DNA of 64,000 nucleotides from Auriscalpium vulgare (GCA_019915015.1 JAHBBC010000032.1:248001-312000), one strand, 5' to 3'; shown: positions 34,615 to 46,841, counted from the first letter of the stretch. The notes: generated by a model not told the origin, from the sequence alone. A program made the numbers and translations.

Positions 34615-35320
34615 TGTGAGATGGATGCGTAGGATGGATGTGAACCTTGTGCCATGGCCGCTCGTGGGCGAAAGGTCGTCCATCGGCGGGCTCGGGCTCG
34701 GGCCGAGCCGGCGCCGTGCCGCCCTCGAGGCGCCTTTAAGTTTTCCGTTTCGCCATGGACTCGCATCTTCAAGCTTCAATGGCTTGCTTTCCTGTTTTGC
34801 TTGGCTAGTGGAGCCGCTCTCCCCCTCTAGTGCGGATGTCAACAAAGTTTCGCGCCCTGGCACGGTCGAGCAGCACAAGATAGTCTCGGGGGACGTCCAG
34901 CGGCTCTGACACGGACCTTGCGCGCCGCATCTATGCCGCCTGGATCCAGTCGCATTTCACCACAATACTTCGCTCAAGAATGCCAAGAACTACTATGCAT
35001 TGTTCCCGGTGACCTGCACATGTACGCCCTCTATATCCATGTCGACACTGCTGATAACCAGACCGTACTACAAACGCGGTCACCTTAACAGAATTGCCTC
35101 GGCAAGGATAAGAAACGAGCAGCGGAAGGCAGATGGAACGTCGTGGGTTTGAATAGTGCGTATACCGTCATCGCACGAGATGTGAATTTGACAACCCGTT
35201 TGTCTAGAGAATAGCCGAACTATACGTGCTCGCCTGCTTATCTGTCTACCATTACATTCCAATCTACAAGAACTTACCTCCGTGTGATAATGTGCGGCGG
35301 CCTGGGCACACGGCTGTGAC
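34615..35320. other. intergenic; part of the A8/A9 duplicated flank
   Basis: About 35159-35280 matches about 45285-45405 (tagtctagagaat-type landmarks), so the A8 and A9 duplication extends past the genes on the 3' side. A purine/GC-rich stretch at about 34690-34740 lies upstream of A7. No gene is seen. Confidence 0.45.
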
Positions 35321-36632
35321 TCAAGTCATTCTCTGTGCTTTGCGCAGTCGAGGGTCCTGCGAAGACGAATGGACGCTATCATCCACGCGACGCTTCCTCG
35401 ATTGCTCTGTCGGTTGGGGAGCCTTATCGTGCGAGACATATTTCTTGCTCGCAGCGTCCTTTGCATTTGCCGTCTCCATGCTCAATGCTTGGGCCAGTGT
35501 CTTCGCTTGCCTTGGAGGCCCACGCCGGACCGGAGCTGCTCCATCGTTGCGTCAATCTACGCCACCTGAATGAAGCATAAGGACATGCGTACGGATATTC
35601 ACTTCGGTTTCCTCATTCAGTGCTATGTCGTCGATGAGCTGCTGCTCCGAGTGAGCCTTGCCTTCCTGCTCGCGCTGCTCTTTCTCTCGCCTGCGTTCCT
35701 GTGACTTCGCTATGATCCTGTCGAAATGGACGGACGTTATGCTTGTGCGGGATCATTTGCATGAAACGAACCTTTCGATCGCTTTAACCTCTTCATGAAC
35801 ATGCTTGGCATCGCTGAACTCTCGGACCGTCTTCCAGTCGGTACTGTATCGCGCCACTGGCACGAACTTGTCCTCCTCATCCTCGATTCCAAGTAGGCTC
35901 CGTCCCATCATTTCCATCACGTCGAAGGGTAGACTCTTGTCCTCGTCGTCGCCGTCGTTCTTATCGCTCTGCTCACTGTAGACCGGAGGGAGCGATGGTC
36001 CCGTTGCTGGGATGGTTGGCTGGGGCTCCACACTTTTGTTACGCACCATGAGATCCATCATTCGGCAGATGTCATCGTCTACGGCGGACGAAGCGTCCAC
36101 GATGTCTAAGATGGATATTCGTGGGCAAGTGTCGGAGTTTGTCCCCTCACAGCTTCGGATGCGAAGGTTGACTTCACCATGGATGTGGTGGTAAACATTG
36201 CTCCATGGAAGAGGCGGGTTTGGCAGCATGGGCGCTCGACCAGTCGGATGTTCGGAGAGTCCAACAGCGACGCACATCGATTCTTCGATTCCTTGGGTCT
36301 CGTCCGCCTCTGGGAGTCCCCTGCTTAGAAGGACTACCCCGCACTTGTTATGGCGCAGGCCGGGTCTCGGCAGGCCATAGTACTGACAGAACAGAGCGCT
36401 GAGCATCCGCCGGGGTGACAATATAATGACTGTGGCGACTCACTTCACCAACATACCCAACATAAGTCTTGGGTGATAGCGCTCGTGCTTCCTTGTCAGC
36501 TTCAGGATCGGCCAGCGCCTCCACCGAGGCGGCAGGATCTATCGTGAAGAAGACATAGGCTCCCGGGCCTGGTAGGAATTCTGGGGTTTTCCGAGTCGGC
36601 TTTCGATTGAGGATGCTTGTGTCCACCGGCAT
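35321..36632 (-). CDS. Family A copy A8, unknown function, 388 aa
   Basis: Exons 36632-36444, 36382-35772, 35717-35566 and 35535-35321 close to 388 aa. Exon 1 carries GPGAYVFFTIDPAASVEAL and TYVGYVGE. Exon 2 carries HNKCGVVLLSRGLPEA (second Cys of CxC replaced by Val), EESMC, EHPTGR, PPLPWSNVYHH and EDEEDKFVPVARYSTDW. Exon 3 is a charged helix (RRREKEQREQEGK). Exon 4 is basic (RNDGAAPVRRGPPRQAKT, RKRRVDD). Exon 2 is nearly identical to A11, but exons 3-4 and both flanks resemble A9, so the gene is a mosaic. The third intron is only about 30 nt, which makes the exon 4 join less certain. A TATAAA lies 44 bp upstream. Confidence 0.7.
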
Positions 36633-36675
36633 GACTGGCAGGATCAGTTGATTTTGGGGGCAGAATGGCAGACCC

Positions 36676-36681
36676 TTTATA
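36676..36681 (-). promoter_or_regulatory. TATA box of A8
   Basis: TATAAA on the minus strand, 44 bp before the ATG, inside gtgcTATAAAGG. A9 has the same word in the same context 61 bp before its ATG, and A11 has TATATAAA 44 bp before its own. Confidence 0.5.
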
Positions 36682-36689
36682 GCACAAGC

Positions 36690-39600
36690 TGAAGGCTTTC
36701 GCGCAGCGACTGAACTACAATCACGGACTCATGTCCCTTGGCTTCTGACCTAGGAATGCTCCGGTCCTTGTCTGATTACTTTAGACGACCATAATGACAA
36801 CAAGGAGATACGAATCAAATTCTCCGCACTGCCACTGACCGGCATGCTCTTCTCCCGCATGCTTCTCTCAGCGTGCGCGCGCCTTGTCGGATCGCAGACA
36901 CGTGAACTTAGCGATGCAAAAACAATAGGTTTGATAGGCACGCTGCACGCGCGTGGCAATGTGGATCAGATTGGTAGGTTGCACTAGTGGATACATAACA
37001 GAGACTAGAAATCTATCATGATGCTACAAGAGCAGGTCCAATCGCAGTCTAAAGTCGCCAGACATCCGGAATTCAGGAGAGGTCAGGGCTGAAGCGAGCG
37101 AAGAGCTTGGTGCACGGAACTGCAGCTTGACGCCAGTGAGGGCAGAAAAGCGTGCCTCGTGCCACAGAAGACCCGCGCTCGCTCACTACTCGGCGGACGT
37201 AATGGGTCTGAAAAAATTGGTTCAGGTCAGATTCGATGCAGTCGCAGTAAGAGGATAACGGCAATTACAAATCCACCTGTTACCTTCTGTCGCGCGCCTT
37301 GTGGGGAACCAAGCCTGTGTCTACCTCCTCAATGGGTTGCGAGTTAAAAGCTTGAATGACATTGTGCGGTCAATACCAGCTTGACCCGGAGCGCGGTGAA
37401 AAGATACGTACTGCTCGTCCCGGCGTATGTGCGTCATTCTTTCGCCCTTGTTGACATTAGGGCTGGGTAAATCGGTGTTTCGTACGGCGCGCATTCGGTG
37501 AGCCGGTCAGCAGGGTCGATTGAATGATGCGTGAACTGGCGGTAAAGGCTCTCAAGTGTTCCTGCAGAAAATGTTGGCAATCGTATGAGTTCGCAGTGCC
37601 AGCGGAGGTTATGCAGACGCACCTTGATTCGGCAGATCCGCGAGATGCGCTTGACTCAGGGCTGCACAATGTCAGCGACGTGCGGCCTGCCGACCTCCGC
37701 ATGTCGCTTCCCAAGCACCATAACCTTCGCCACGCGCGGGCTAAGCTCCCGTCGCCCATGTTCGTCCTGTCGGATGCGTCATCTTCTTATGCTTGGGCTC
37801 CGGGAGACACTTTCTTGCATCTGGAAAAGTGTTTCTGGTTCGCGCGTGGGACGTATGTGAGAGGTTTTATCTAAGGGGATAGGCTGGGATGGTAGGAATA
37901 CTACTTGGTATCCAGGATGAAAGGTGCGGAACACAGGCAGGGCCGTGGGACACGAGCCCGCTCCCCCGACTCTCCCTTGAAGCTCAATACCACCGGCACG
38001 CTCCTCGCCTTGTCACAACCGCGCGCGCAATCCGTGAGCACGAGTACCGCAAGGGCAGGGAGGAAGGGCTGCGCCGCGCACAGGACCGATTCGGCCGCCC
38101 TGACGTCGAGCGTGAGGCGGCGCACCACGGACAGCGCCTGCCACGGCCACGCCGCGTCCACCGCGATGGACGTCGTTTCGTGCAGCACAAGCTCTTCCAG
38201 AACGCGGATGCGAGCGCTGTGCGCAACATCCCTCCACGAGTACGGGGGAGGAGCCGGACGGTCAACTGTGGGCATTTGAAGCGACTCGGCCAAGACTCGG
38301 CACAACAACGGTGGCCTCCCGGCCCGCATCCCCGATGACGCGATGACGTTCAGATCGATCGAATTGCTTCCCGATCCGTCATAAGCTTTTGCCCGCAGCC
38401 GATGTTCTTCCGCTGCCAACCTTGTGCTCTGTGCATATGACATGCAACATAGGCTGGGTGGCACGCATGACCGCGGAGGACGCGCGGCAAAAAGCTGCGG
38501 ACTGAGCAATGCAGATGGGGCCAAGGGCGACGGCGCTGATCAAAGCTGGCTTTGGCATGGAAGTGGGCTCGCGCTTCATCACTTTCAGAACGCGTTCGCC
38601 AACTCTTCGTCTCCAAAAAAAATGCCATACTAAACATCAGGGATGAGCCATCCGCAGAGCAGCCAACATAGAAGAAGACTCACGTTGATCTCGCAAGGCG
38701 CCGACTTGCGAGGCTTGTCGCTCACTTGCGAGGCTTGTCGCTCACTTGCGTTCGTTGGCGGAGTATGTCGACCAGGCAAAGCCGTGCAAATCTCGGATGT
38801 CGACGGTGAAGATAAGATGGGCAGAGGTGGTACGGTCCCGCAGGCGTCCGCGAGAGATCATGATTTTCGGGCAGAGCCTACGCGTGCTTTATACTGCAGA
38901 ATATGTGAGCTCTTGCTATTTATTTATCGACCGCATTGTTGACTCACACTCGCCTCACGTCGTCCTTGATGCCAAACTTCCTGACAGCGTACCTCGCCCT
39001 CGCAACGGCGCGCCGCCCTGGACACCCCTGCGAGTGACACGCCTCGACCGGCTATCATCACCTGCGGCCGATCTACCAGCCCTCACGAAGAACGCGTCGA
39101 AATCGACGTGCAATATCCGCCGCTCCTTCGCTCTCCCCCGGCATTCCGGCCATTGCCCTTGAGCGGGCCCTGAGCGGGCCCTTGATCACGAGCTCGGCGC
39201 CGAGATGCTCAGTCCGTCCACTACTGTTTGTCGCGCGGACTTGGTGCACGGGAAGCTCTGGATGAGATCCGGCGCGCCAGGCCGGGCCTTAGTGGCGCGA
39301 GCGGCTTTGGTTGAATTCTTGTCAAGGTAGGGCTGGAAAACGCCAACGCCGCCGTGGTCGATGATACGTTTGCAAAGATCCCAGATAGATTGGTGGCTCA
39401 ATTTAACCTAGCAAGATTCAAGACCATAGAATGAGAGTAAGATGATGGGAGACGCACATATATAGTCCAGGCGGCCAGGCGGCAACGGAGCGAGCCCGAC
39501 ACGCCACCCAGATGAGCGCGGCGCTCCTAGAGGCTGCAGTCAGCAAGCACGCAACGTGGTGCACGGGGTCGCAAGACGTACTTGGTCCGTCCGCGACATA

Positions 39601-40686
39601 ACAGGACGATGGACCGTGTATCATTGAGGCAGCAGTGGGGCGGAGTAGGTGGTGGACGGATGGGCTCATAGGGTGTGCTGTCGGCAGTGCGGCTGTCCAT
39701 GGCACAGAAACGTGGCATCGCGACCGCCCCCGACGCAGCGTGGACGCTCCCTGGGCATCTCTCCTCCTGTCCACCTCCTGCCGGCCGCTCCGCTTCCAGG
39801 TTGTCAGAGAAACCTGACGACGCGTCGTTCAGCGCTGGCGAGGGCTTGTCATCGCTGAGAGCCAAACAAAAGTGACTGCAGGCGCATCCAGAGGCTTGCC
39901 GGCGCGCACCGGAGCGATTGTCGTAGGAAGCGCAGAGAGCGGGGCATCTCTCTGCGCGAATGGGCGGCTGCGCGCGATTAGGCTACACGGCGGAGGGTGT
40001 ACGTCTTGCGAGGGGTCTCGACGTGGGTGGGCGATAGTTGAAGATGCAGGACAAATGATGAGCAAGGGCGGTCGTCTCCGCGCGAGAGGGAATCGCCGAA
40101 CATTGTGGCAGGTAGTGCGAGGCGAGGGCGATTGGGTGCGCACGAGACGGTGGTGACAGCGCACAGGGTCGTGATGCACGAAGAGTCCTGGGGAGATCAT
40201 CAGCACAGGCCGGATGCGCCGAGGCAGAGAAGACTTCAAGGGCTCACCCCACGGGCCCTTCTCCATCTCCATCTCTGTCTGCATCCTCACCCGCAATCGG
40301 TCGTGGTTCGAGCGCGGAGACGTGGCGGTGCACAAGGCGAAGGAAGGAGTTGGACTAGCCATTGTGGTCCTCAGTATGGGGTATAATAATATGGAGGAGG
40401 CTGATGAGGCAGCCCATGGGAACTTGAAGTGTAACGGTGCTGGCGCGGCCGCTACTTCACGAGCATCGGTCAGTCTTATTTTCTTTCTTCCATATCATCA
40501 ACTCAACATATGTAAAATGACATTCGTGGATCATATCCGGAAAGTCTACAGGGTTTCTTTCTGCCACCTTGTAAATGTGTGCCGAACAGGGAGTAGGAAT
40601 GGCACCGAGTCTGGATCTCCCTCCTCTCTCGGTGCGTAGCCCATTGCATTCGCATTGATAATTGATACTCACCGTCGGCTGTCTAG
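36690..40686. other. 4-kb stretch without a confirmed gene
   Basis: No family A or B copy and no transposon is seen. Minus-strand 38524-37901 (ARIRVLEELVLHET, LSVVRRLTLDV) has the Leu-rich rhythm of fungal F-box proteins and may be a fragment of one. Minus-strand 39865-39530 begins MALSDDKPSPALNDASSGFS and 39401-39186 reads SHQSIWDLCKRIIDHGGVGV; both look protein-like and could be exons of one unrecognised gene, but I could not link them with certainty. A 20-bp unit (aggcttgtcgctcacttgcg) is tandemly doubled at 38711-38750, and an 11-bp unit is doubled at about 39159-39181. Confidence 0.35.
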
Positions 40687-41826
40687 GCTCGTTCAGGACC
40701 AACAGCGACGTCGCCTCGAGTACCCCCTGTTGCCCAGCGACCGAACTCCCTCTGGACGTCCATATCCTCATCATAGAATGGATATTTAGGCTATCTCAAC
40801 ACATAATCATCGATCATACCACCCTCCGCGCATGTGCGCTTGTCTGCCGCGCATGGACTCCCACCGCTCAGCGCCTCCTCTTCCGCCGCATCCGGTGCAC
40901 ATCTTTGGACGACAGCCAGTGCAATATCCAACTCCTCGTCAGTACCCTCAGCATCCGCCCGCACCTCGCCGCACACGTCCGGTACATCTATGTCACCTGG
41001 CCAACGGATCCACCCGAGTATGTCGACGTTTGCCTCCGTCTGCTGGAACTATGCCGCCCCGTCGAGGGCGTGTCGTTTTTGAAGTGGGGCGCATACAACT
41101 TCACGACCTTGAGCACCGAATTAGATGCACGACTGCATGCTATTCAGCTGAGGCCCGTGCTCCTTGACGTGGACGGGAGTCTGGACTACACTGTCAGCAG
41201 CAGCATCGCGAGGATGTGCCCAGGCCCGCGCGTGCTCGTACTCACCGCAAACTACGATTATCCACTGCCGCCCACATTAGAGGCCCTCGAGATACTCGCC
41301 GACCGAGCTCACGGCTGTCTCTCCCATTTGCATCCTCTCCCCGCGCTGCGCTATCTCTGTCTTATCAGCCCCTCGTGGCCAGGCACGCTGGATAGGCATC
41401 TCATATCTACGGGCATCCTCCCGCATCTTCAATCGCTGCAGATCCAGGGCATATTTCCACCGCCGGAAGTTTTGGATCAGCTGGCCCAGCTCAGGACCCT
41501 CGTCGTGAGCGAGCTGCCCGGGCAACACGTTGACCTACCTCCGTCGTTGCGGTACTTCGGCTACCACGCATGGGGGGCGTCGCCGGACGCGCGCTCGGAG
41601 CTCGCGGCCGGAATGCTCCACGCGTTGCCGGGGCTGCAGCTCGTTACTGTCACGCGCGGTGTCGAGCAGCATGTGCGCATCGCAATGGAAAGGATGTGCC
41701 ACGACATAGCTGTCGATTTTGGGATCTATGCAACCCCGTTTCATCTCCAGGTGCGTTGTCCATGGTCGAGAGGGGGTTTGGCTGACGTGCGTCCCGCAGG
41801 AACCTCGACAAATCGACTGGATTTGA
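40687..41826 (+). CDS. F-box-type protein with leucine-rich C-terminal part
   Basis: The open exon 40687-41750 joins to 41800-41826, ending QIDWI and stop. The N-terminal segment ELPLDVHILIIEWIFRLS followed by LRACALVCRAWTPTAQRLLF is the F-box pattern common in basidiomycetes (LP-x-E/D-hydrophobic run, then C-x-x-W...R-x-L-F). The rest is Leu-rich, with weak repeats (LHPLPALRYLCLISPSW, LPHLQSLQIQG). F-box proteins recruit substrates to SCF ubiquitin ligases through Skp1. About 380 aa is usual for this class. The first exon is uncertain: a tag acceptor precedes 40687, but the nearest upstream ATG exon (about 40600-40633) does not fit in phase. Confidence 0.62.
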
Positions 41827-42159
41827 GGCAACAAGCACCGCGTTCAGGGTGCGGCCTCTGAGTGCTATCTCGCAGAACTCTGAGGCCGCCATCGAGAACA
41901 TGTTCCATATGCAAGCCCATAACGACCTCATCCCCATCGCGAGGCTCCTCGCCACCAAATTCACCATCCCCTCTAGGATCACACTCCCTTTCGCGCTCGG
42001 GAGCCGCTGGACGGAGACCACCTCACGCTCTCAAAACGAACACGCACCCTCTCTACTATGCCTCACTCCGAGCTGGATCCAGCCGGGCTCGCGATCATCT
42101 GTGGAAACCACGAATTCAACGCCTCTGAAAAACCGGTCCAACTTTGACAGTCAGCGCGT
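41827..42159. other. short gap downstream of the F-box gene
   Basis: This holds the 3' side of the F-box gene. An open frame (DLIPIARLLATKFTIPSRIT) continues on the plus strand without a recognisable family; it may be readthrough or the remnant of another gene. Confidence 0.3.
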
Positions 42160-44740
42160 CAATAAATCGCTTTCGCTTGTGATTGGCAGCGGAAACATCT
42201 CGACCAGTGTCCGAGCTGTTTCACGAGCATATCGAGTACGCAGGGAGCGACCGGTCTTCGCTCGCAGTGGCTGCGGTAGATCTTCGTCCTTCACTCTACT
42301 GTGCTCAAGCTCGGCATTGTCTGGACTGCGCCATGGCGCCAATTGCGCTCATACTTCCCGTGAAGAACCCTGCCGAAGCTGTTGTGCAGGCTTTCGCTGC
42401 GCGCGACCAACAGCGTGCGGATGCATTCTCAAAGAAGCACGGCGTCGCGAAGGTGTACGGTACTGTATACAAAAGTGCGTGATATGTACGGTCCATAGGA
42501 GATAGTGACTGACGGCGCGCGCAGAGTTGCTGGATAACCTAGAAATTGACACGTCTACAATCTTCAGTGCGTCTCTCTGTTACCCTTCCCTCCAGCTCAG
42601 GCGCTGACGAGGTTGATAGCTTCCAAATGAACCTGCACTCCTAATGGACTATGAAGGTCCTCACAGGCAAGCGCGTCCTGCCGAGAAGCCTAGCGCGGAC
42701 ACCGCCGACGAGACCCAGAGCATGGTCGACTATACGCCAAGAAGAAAGGCCTCGTCCTGCTGGAGGCATTCCACTGCCGGTTTATACCCCTGCCACCACC
42801 CTCGTTCTATGCGCCGTGCTGACTCACGGGGGCGGCGGTGAAGCTTCCACCTCGCGACACGGCGCACGGAGGGATTGTCAATACTTAGCGGCGAGCTTGA
42901 CACCGTCACGCACTTAGACACGACAATATGGCGATATCTAGAGGGATTCTGAAGGACAACGATCACTACATGCACATGTCGTACGCCCTGGGCGACGGAC
43001 CCCTTGTGGATATGGGCTGTGAGTCACTCGCGATGATCACTCGCTCTCCATCGCTCGCTATCTTCGCCGGCGCGGACCGCTTGCTCTTTGTGACTGCAAG
43101 TGCGGATACTTCGTCCGCGTTCGCGAGGGCATCACCGCCACGCTCCTTTTTCCCCAGCCCCGTCCACGGCATCCCTCGACGCTCAGGCGCCGTCTTAGAT
43201 CACTGGTACAATGTCGGCACACACCCGCCTGCCCATGAGCTTCGGGTTTATCAGCCTGCGGCGTGTCGTTGGCACACGGGGCCAGGCCACGCTGTTCAAC
43301 TATCCGGGCGCCTGGCTGAACTACTGCATCAAGGTTACCTTGCTCGCCAAGGTCTCTCCCCGGTCATAAATGTGCCAGGCACATATGTATATGCTCCTGT
43401 ATGCGTACCTTTGCACATGTTTGCACCTCTCCAGCCACCGAGAACTTGAGAACTTGGAACGACGGCTCAACATTGTCCTGCAGGCCTGGCCAGCCTCTGT
43501 CCTGTATCGGAGCAAGGTTACGGCCCCTGGGGCGCGTTTCGAGTAAAGACTACGGACGAAAACAGGGTAGGTCCGCAGGGAAGTTTGATGCAGTAATGTA
43601 TGGGGCAGTGTATATGTATGATGCGTCCGCACGGCCCGGATAAATGATAAATGGGCTTTGAACTCGGCGCTGCTAGACACTGTCCACGCCCGTCTCACAC
43701 TGTCGACGCCGGCCTCGTAGCATGCGCGAACACGCGTACGCCATGCGCACGTTCGTCGCCAAATGTGCGCACACTGCGACGCAACATGAGGCCTTCATGG
43801 GGCATGCGGGAGTCGACGTCGACGAAAGTGCTGAAAAGACCTAACGGGCGTAAGAGAAGACTGCGAGACCGGAGGAAAGAAACACGTACCTGCGAGTGGG
43901 GAATAAGAAAGGACAACGCATCCACGCCACGGCCTCGCAAGGATCTATGTGTGCAAGCGAGGACCTTGGATGCCGGGTAAGTCACAGGAGCGTTCAACTG
44001 CAGAGTCCGAACGCAACTGGTCGAACGCGCCTGTGGCTGGCTGAGGTATGCGGGGTCAGTGACAAAAACATTGACCCCCACGGCGTGCGCACGCTGCGAC
44101 GTGACGTGACGCGTTCATGTGGTATCCCGGTATGCGAGTGGCTCAGATGCCTAGGGCACCACGCCTCGGGATTGATGTTGACGAGATTGCTGAAATGAGT
44201 AATTCCAGTGAGCTGGCTACAATGGTTACTACAGCAGGCGGCACGTACCATAGTCTCTGCGTACTTTGAGCTGCGTGGCTTCTTTAAGGCGCCGTAAGTT
44301 CCAGCGGCTTCGTCACCTGCATCAGTTTTTTGAGCCCAGGAAGAGGGATGCACGGCAGCGACGAGGCTCCGCGGTCGTGTGCAGCCTGCTGGCGACGCAT
44401 CGCAGAAGTGAAAACACGCCTAGGCGCGTAGTTATGCGATGCGCGGCATGCGGCTGTCTGGGAGATAGAAATCCAAGGTGTCATGCGAGGTGGAACTGGG
44501 CCCCGCATGGCGCGAGATGAAGGACTGAGCTGGCAGCCCCGGGCAGTGGGAGAAGCCCGGAGCTGCTCAGACTGCTGGACTCACCTGAGGGTCAGGAGAG
44601 AGAGACTTGAGTGAGATGAGGGCGGGTGAGAAGGACGAGTGTGCACGGCGCCCCGCTCAGACTGAGCGCGCCTTTGGCGAGGCGACCGTGCTGGCAGGAG
44701 CAGAAAGGACGGGGCGCTTATTTCGTGGGGCACCACTGCC
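42160..44740 (+). repeat. segmental repeat R1, copy 2
   Basis: Same order and orientation as 8281-10450, with scattered insertions and deletions. It carries the second broken dehydrogenase. Downstream of the shared ggcgcttatttcg sequence (10441 and 44711) the two copies part: this one runs into the LipB-fragment flank, the other into R2. Confidence 0.7.
42330..43370 (+). pseudogene. second broken Gfo/Idh/MocA-type (dihydrodiol dehydrogenase-like) gene
   Basis: It shows MAPIALILPVKNPAEAVVQA, AARDQQRADAFSKKHGVAKV and YGTVY in one frame. ADTADETQSM follows, then ILKDNDHYMHMSYALGDGPL and VDMGC, and a C-terminal strand region in another frame (RQATLFNYPGAWLNY-like, about 43250-43350). This copy keeps more of the N-terminal half in frame than copy 1 but lacks the glycine-rich first strand and still has frameshifts. 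It is not expected to be functional. Confidence 0.65.
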
Positions 44741-44751
44741 GACGCGTGCCG

Positions 44752-45260
44752 ACGAGCACGTGACCAACCGGCGGTGCGGCTCACACCAAGAAATACTGCG
44801 GAAATAACTGTAAAAAGACTGTAAGTATTTGACGAGAAAAACCTTGGAAATACTGTAAAGTATTCATAAAGAAATACTTTAACCCCGCGGCTGTGGGCCC
44901 TGCCTTGATAGTGTTTCTTATGCAATACTTAAAATACCTCTGAGTCTCACAGTATCTCTGGAATTATACGTAGAATCCTTCTACCATAATTTCCACGGTA
45001 TTTCCGATGAAATACCCGGCTGTGCAGGCAGTGTCATCTGACTCACTCAGCCGTCGCCATCCCTTCAACTCAAGTTCCCATCTGTGCTAGCACTTGCTGT
45101 CGGTCTTTGTCCTTCTCTATCCTCTGATCGCGGAGTTAGAGTTCTCAGGCTCTAGGACTTTTGCGCGGAGGCGGTAGCTCTGCCAGGGAAGAACGGACGG
45201 ATTATTCAGGTCTGGCGTATGGTCGAATTCCACCATGCACTCTGGATCGGCGGAAGGTAT
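44752..45260 (+). repeat. LipB-flank repeat copy lacking the LipB core
   Basis: The left part (cgagcacgtgaccaaccggc at about 44753) matches about 19334, and the right part (from about 45045) matches about 19395-19700. Compared with the 19-kb copy, about 130 bases containing the LipB motif are missing between two tgc-flanked points, and the AT-rich block 44788-45045 has been added. Confidence 0.6.
44788..45045. repeat. AT-rich insertion, possible small non-autonomous element
   Basis: This block interrupts an otherwise collinear repeat and is much richer in A and T than its surroundings. It has many aaatac/gtattt words, with cggaaata near the left end (44802) and tatttccg near the right end (45000). 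A ctcac word occurs at both edges and might be a target duplication. It could be a MITE-like insert; the ends are not well defined. Confidence 0.4.
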
Positions 45261-45451
45261 ACGGGACATTGTCTGTCACAAAGTACGTATACCTCCATCG
45301 CACGAGTTGTGAATTTGAACACCCGTTAGTCTAGAGAATATCCGGACTACATTCCTGCTCGCTTACTGATCTGTCTACTATCACATTCCGTTCTACACGA
45401 ACATGTCTTCTGATGACATGGTACAGCCCTGGGAACACGGCAGCTGTGACC

Positions 45452-45658
45452 TCAAGTCAATCTCCGTGCTTTGCGCGGTCCAGGTACCTGCGAAGATGGC
45501 TGGATGCTATCATCCATGCGACGCTTCCTCAATTGCTCTGTCGGCTTGTTAGCCTTTGTTCGCGAGACGCGTGTCTTCTTGCTTGCAGCTTCCTTTGTCT
45601 GTGCCGTCTCCGTTCTCAATGCTTGTGTCTTCGTATGCCTTGGAGGCCCACGCCGCAC
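45452..45658 (-). other. probably skipped fourth exon of A9
   Basis: The frame VRRGPPRHTKTQALRTETAQ, then KKTRVSRTKANKPTEQL and RKRRMDD, matches exon 4 of A8 (VRRGPPRQAKT ... RKRRVDD) and is fully open. The G-to-T change at the upstream donor should prevent splicing into it in the same phase. Confidence 0.5.
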
Positions 45659-45679
45659 TGGAGCTACCAGATGGTCGCG

Positions 45680-46781
45680 TCAATCTACGCCAACTGAATG
45701 AAGCATAAGGACACGCGTACGGATGTTCACTTCGGCTCCCTCATTCAGTGCTATGTCGTCAATGATCCGCTGCCCCGAGTGCAGGCGCTCAGCCTTGGCT
45801 TCCTGCTTGCGCTGCTCTTTCTCTCGCCTGCGCTCCTGGGACTCTGCTATGACTCTGTCGAAAAGAAAAAACATGATGCTTGTATTGGTTCATTTGCACA
45901 AGACGTACCTCTTGATCGCTTCAACCTCTTCATGAACATGCTTGGCGTCGCTGAACTCTGCGACTGTGTCCCAGTCGGTACTGTATCGCGCAACTGGCAC
46001 GAACTTGTCCTTCTCATCCTCAACTCCAAGAAGGCTCCTTCCCATCATTTCCATCAGGTCGTAGGGTAGGTCATCATCGTCATCGTCGTCGTCGTCGTTG
46101 CTGACCTTAGGGTTCTGCTCACTGTAGAGCGGAGGGAGCGGCGGTTCCGTTTCTGGGATGGTTGGCAGGGGTTCCGCACCTTTGTTACGCGCTATGAGAC
46201 TCTGCATGATTCGGCAGCTGTCATCGTATAGGTCGAACGAAACGTTCGCGAGGTCAGCGTTGGTTATTTGCGGGCAAGTTTCGGAGTTCGTCCCCTCACA
46301 GCTTCCAATGCGAACGACGACTCCACCATAGATGTGGTGGTACACATTGCTCCATGGAAGAGGCGGGTTTGGAAGCACGGGCGCTCGACCAGTCGGATGT
46401 TCGGAGGGTCCCACAGCGACGCACATTGAGTCTTCGATTCCTCTTGCCTCGTCCGCCTCTGGGAGTCCCCTGCTTAGAAGGGCTACTCCGCACTTGTTAT
46501 AGCGACGTTCGGGTGTCGGCAGGCCGTATAACTGACAGAACAGAGCGCTGATCAATCGCCAGGGTGACACGGAAATGGCAGTGGCGACTCACATCGGCAA
46601 CATACCCAACATAAGTCTTGGGTGATAACGCTCGCGCTTCCTTGTCAGCTTCAGGATCGGCCAGCGCCTCAATCGTGGCGAGAGGATCTATGGTGAGGAA
46701 GACATAGGCTCCTAGGTTAGGTAGGAACTCTGGGGTATTCCGAATCGGCTTTCGATTGAGGATGCTAGGGTCCACCGGCAT
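45680..46781 (-). CDS. Family A copy A9, unknown function, 328 aa, shortened C-terminus
   Basis: Exons 46781-46593, 46531-45909 and 45854-45680 close to 328 aa. Exon 1 has NLGAYVFLTIDPLATIEAL and TYVGYVAD. Exon 2 has YNKCGVALLSRGLPEA, EDSMC, EHPTGR and PPLPWSNVYHH, then an Asp run (eight or more, encoded by a cgt/cat microsatellite at about 46067-46096) and DEKDKFVPVARYSTDW. Exon 3 is the charged helix RRREKEQRKQEAKAERL. In A8 a donor (CAG|GTGG) leads to a fourth basic exon. Here the same spot reads CAGTTGG (45696-45690), and the frame stops a few codons later, although the fourth exon is still open downstream (45658-45452). TATAAA lies 61 bp upstream. Confidence 0.68.
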
Positions 46782-46841
46782 GGTTGACAGGACAGGAGGG
46801 GAGTCAGATCATTTTGGTGGTAGGATGACTCGGATAGAACC

